Origin: Planctomycetaceae bacterium
GTDB lineage: Bacteria > Planctomycetota > Planctomycetia > Pirellulales > Pirellulaceae
Direction: 5' to 3'
Assembly: GCA_007695205.1 (NCBI GenBank)
Contig: REEF01000318.1
Location: forward strand, 1 to 8,814
DNA length: 8,814 nt
This document shows positions 7,215-8,814 of this stretch, in pieces; positions within the stretch are counted from its first letter, which is position 1; the number at the start of each line of letters is the position of its first letter. The notes under the pieces were generated by a model, which saw only the letters and a program-made list of their open reading frames with translations, had not been told where the DNA came from and made no database searches. The translations under genes and the position numbers were made by a program.

Positions 7215-7658
7215 TCAATAGTCCAAGGTCAAGATTCGTCCCTTGGTGAACGAGAAGAACCGGTCTTTGTCGGCGATCTCCACGCCCGGTGCCAGGTCGG
7301 CGGCTGTTTTCTCGGCCGCTTTCAGGCATCCGGGGCAGGCCATCAGGATCACGCCTCTTTTCGGCAGCGCCGCCAGTTGTGTCTTGGACGAAGGGAAATG
7401 CGAATAGGTGAGATCTTTGCTGTCTTTCAGCACGACCTCGATCCCCTGGATATCGAAGTACACCAAGACGTCCCGGTCCTCGGACATGATGGCGGCCATG
7501 TTCAAGGCCATCAGAACCCGATGCGGATCGTTGCTGCCATGGCTGACATGAATGAAAACACCGTCCCGCGGTTGCTCGGCAACGGCTCCCCGGACGCTCG
7601 TCAGCGCGACCACACCGACTGTCAAACACGCTACCTGAAAGAATGTCTTCGCTGTCAC
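7215..7658 (-). CDS. Secreted DsrE/DsrF-like protein with a CPGC motif
   Basis: The protein has 147 residues from a GTG start at 7658 (codon 7658-7656). An ATG at 7733 lies in the same frame, but AGGAG on the minus strand (7670-7666) ends 7 bases before the GTG. The protein then opens directly with a signal peptide (MTAKTFFQVACLTVGVVALT, predicted cleavage after AVA27), so the longer form is unlikely.

The mature part begins GVFIHVSHGSNDPHRVLMAL, a DsrE-type beta-alpha start with the nucleotide-binding-like loop of that fold. It continues with DVLVYFDIQGIEVV and ends with GVILMACPGCLKAAEK, where C108 and C111 occupy the region of the conserved cysteine of DsrE-like proteins.

Known: cytoplasmic DsrE-fold proteins carry sulfur as persulfides; exported members are less characterised. 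Inferred: a periplasmic redox or sulfur-handling role. It converges with the pseudopilin gene and no sulfur-oxidation genes are adjacent. Confidence 0.85.
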   Translation of the reverse strand: MTAKTFFQVACLTVGVVALTSVRGAVAEQPRDGVFIHVSHGSNDPHRVLMALNMAAIMSEDRDVLVYFDIQGIEVVLKDSKDLTYSHFPSSKTQLAALPKRGVILMACPGCLKAAEKTAADLAPGVEIADKDRFFSFTKGRILTLDY

Positions 7659-7665
7659 GATAGTG

Positions 7666-7670
7666 CTCCT
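7666..7670 (-). promoter_or_regulatory. Shine-Dalgarno site selecting a GTG start for the DsrE-like gene
   Basis: On the minus strand this reads AGGAG within AAGGAGC, 7 bases before the GTG at 7658. It is the only strong ribosome site near this gene. The upstream in-frame ATG at 7733 has no comparable site and would prefix the signal peptide with 25 arginine- and proline-rich residues. Confidence 0.75.
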
Positions 7671-7825
7671 TGATTCCGGGGGGCGAAATTGACCACGCGG
7701 CTCATAATGCACGCGGTGTCGAATGACACGCATTCAACGGACCCTAAAACCAAGTGAGAAAACGGCTGCGCCGCCTCGCTTGCGGTTCGGGTTACGCGTC
7801 ACTCTCAATGGCGTGCGGTAGATAA

Positions 7826-7981
7826 CAGGATACTCTTGAAGCGTCTCGTGATCAACATGGTTCGGTACAGCAAAGCCCAGATCTCGAAATCTTCTCCAAG
7901 ACGATCCGACCAAATCAAACCTTTGTTTACAGCGGCCGTCTCGATGACGGCGAACTGATTATCAACGACAACCGTGGGTGA
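7826..7981 (+). pseudogene. Possible gene remnant, open frame of about 51 codons with protein-like composition
   Basis: Between stops at 7823 and 7979, one plus frame has no ATG and reads as ordinary-looking protein, especially its end: LEIFSKTIRPNQTFVYSGRL followed by DDGELIINDNRG and a stop. Its balanced composition contrasts with the Arg/Pro-rich shadow peptides nearby. There is no start codon with a ribosome site, so it would be the C-terminal end of a degraded gene. I do not recognise the family, and chance is a real alternative. A 33-codon ATG frame (7857-7958) overlaps it in another register and looks no better. Confidence 0.2.
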
Positions 7982-8080
7982 TGGTCGGAAACGTCAGCGT
8001 CGAACATGTAAAAAGTGGCCGCTTGGCTCTCGGTGGATTGAGCAAGCTGAATCGGTCGGCGGGGTCTGGCACAACAGGCG

Positions 8081-8147
8081 GTTTTTTACAAAACGGCTGG
8101 GCGGGTGCGTAACGGTTACGCAGTGGCTCGGTGGTCGAAGCCGAGCC
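8081..8147. repeat. Cluster of three small inverted repeats
   Basis: Three hairpin-like elements follow one another: GTTTT/AAAAC (8081-8085 and 8090-8094); TGCGTAAC/GTTACGCA around a single central G (8106-8122); and GGCTCGG/CCGAGCC (8125-8131 and 8141-8147) with a 9-base loop. The middle one is a near-perfect 17-base palindrome of operator-like size. The cluster lies in the non-coding gap between two leftward genes. It could be an operator, a degraded repeat, or the folded part of an untranslated RNA, and nothing in the sequence decides between these. Confidence 0.45.
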
Positions 8148-8331
8148 GCACAACGGCGCGGCTGAAAATGGACACGGGCGTTCAGGCATGGTGGAATGGG
8201 GGTGTCCAGTTTCTGGTTGCGTGGGTCGCGGGATTGATCCAAGGTGCCGATGGGGATCCGCGGGCCGGGTGGCTGGCCGGGGGCCTAAGCGGTCGCTGGA
8301 CAGGCTCGACCAGGAAACCACCGCCTCGTGG

Positions 8332-8814
8332 CTATTCCGGCTGCGGATTCGCCATTTCGTCCAGCACTTTGCCCAGACCTACGACGACGCGGGCCGTGCG
8401 TTCGTAGTCGAGTTTGTCCGGGGTGTCTTCCGCGCTGTGGTAATGGGCGTAGCGGAACGGGGCCGTATCGGTGACCATCAGAGCCGGGTAACCGGCTTGC
8501 CAGAACGACCAGTGATCCGACCAGCCCACGCCCGGAATGACGCCGGGCAGCGCCCCGCCCTCAGAAGGAAACCGGGCGTGCCGGCGGAACGATTCCACGA
8601 CTTGCTTGACCAGATGATCCGACGCGGTGTTCCCCACGAACGCGATGAAGTTGCCCGTAGAAGGATAGACCGCAGACAACGGCCATGGGTACTGCTGACT
8701 GCCCGGCCGGTCGCTGTAGTAGCCGATCGTCTCCAGGCTGAACATGGCGACGATGTTGTCCCCGCGTCGTCGGCACTCGCGGGCATAGACCAGCGAACCC
8801 ATCGCCTCGGTCTG
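8332..8814 (-). CDS. M28 family zinc metallopeptidase, C-terminal part (5' end beyond the window)
   Basis: The frame is open to the right edge, showing the last 160 residues, from QTEAMGSLVYAREC to the TAG stop at 8334-8332. MGSLVYAR, then NIVAMFSLETIGYYSD, matches the region after the catalytic glutamates in M28 peptidases. The Glu in SLET sits where many family members have a metal-binding Asp. SDHWSFWQAGYPALMVTDTA and AHYHSAEDTPDKLDYE are the hallmark C-terminal motifs, the latter containing the final zinc-ligand His. The upstream ligands (H, D, EE) and any signal peptide are outside the window.

Known: these are di-zinc aminopeptidases or carboxypeptidases (PF04389), often exported. The substrate cannot be inferred. 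It is transcribed leftwards, the same direction as the DsrE-like gene, but the gap of about 670 bases makes a shared transcript unlikely. Confidence 0.92.
   Translation of the reverse strand, partial: QTEAMGSLVYARECRRRGDNIVAMFSLETIGYYSDRPGSQQYPWPLSAVYPSTGNFIAFVGNTASDHLVKQVVESFRRHARFPSEGGALPGVIPGVGWSDHWSFWQAGYPALMVTDTAPFRYAHYHSAEDTPDKLDYERTARVVVGLGKVLDEMANPQPE

Larger units (their letters stand above)
7672..8331. other. About 660 bases without a convincing intact gene
   Basis: Long frames here (for example minus 7962-8321 and plus 8105-8407) encode proline/arginine-rich or compositionally odd peptides with no family resemblance, and one overlaps the M28 gene, so I do not call them. The region holds a possible coding remnant (7826-7981) and a run of small hairpins between 8081 and 8147. 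The upstream signals of the DsrE-like gene must lie at its left end, but I see no convincing -35/-10 pair. The right part (8240-8300) is GC-rich without clear repeats. Confidence 0.6.

Noticed and set aside
8295..8331. Small hairpin (CCAC/GTGG on the minus strand) right after the M28 stop, followed by TTT
   Set aside because: A 4-5 bp stem with only three T residues is too weak to call a terminator.
8168..8407. Plus-strand frame with a membrane-like stretch (QFLVAWVAGLIQGA)
   Set aside because: It runs into the well-supported M28 coding sequence on the other strand, has no good ribosome site, and the rest is Arg/Pro/Ser-rich.
1..8814. CRISPR array, tRNA, rRNA or defence system
   Set aside because: I saw no regularly spaced short repeats, tRNA cloverleaf arms, rRNA blocks, or nuclease/methylase/toxin motifs on either strand.

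Overview
The window looks like chromosomal DNA from a GC-rich member of the Planctomycetota, probably of the Pirellulales type. The evidence is the mix of protein families. There is a hydrazine-synthase-alpha-like protein with CXXCH motifs and a LamG-type tail, and a DUF1559 pseudopilin with an H-X9-DG C-terminal motif. There is also a secreted DsrE-fold protein, an M28 metallopeptidase, and dispersed palindromic repeats of a kind I associate with this phylum. The organism assignment is an inference; no rRNA or other marker gene is present.

Layout on the + strand. Positions 1-172 are one copy of a long diverged repeat. A 1329-residue exported protein follows at 369-4358. Its order is signal peptide, PA14-like beta-sandwich region, beta-propeller/HZS-alpha region, two CXXCH motifs and a LamG-like domain. 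A perfect 12-bp-stem hairpin lies at 4414-4440. Next is a signal-peptide plus discoidin (F5/8 type C) gene at 4488-5466, broken by a one-base insertion near 4787-4789. Its 3' end runs through a second palindromic element (5188-5254) and the second copy of the long repeat (5304-5478). A perfect -35 box at 5621 then precedes a small Cys/His-rich membrane protein (5673-6086), followed by a DUF1559 pseudopilin (6184-7098).

Layout on the - strand. A secreted DsrE-like protein (7215-7658, GTG start) converges on the pseudopilin gene. About 670 bases without a convincing gene follow, holding small hairpins and a possible coding remnant. The window ends inside an M28 peptidase gene whose 5' part lies outside.

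Functionally, nearly every product is exported or membrane-bound. No classical operon pathway can be reconstructed. HzsB- and HzsC-like partners are absent from the window, so the HZS-alpha-like protein should not be read as evidence for anammox. The most notable points are the unusual domain build of that protein, the frameshifted discoidin gene with a repeat-derived tail, and the pair of long direct repeats bracketing these two genes.
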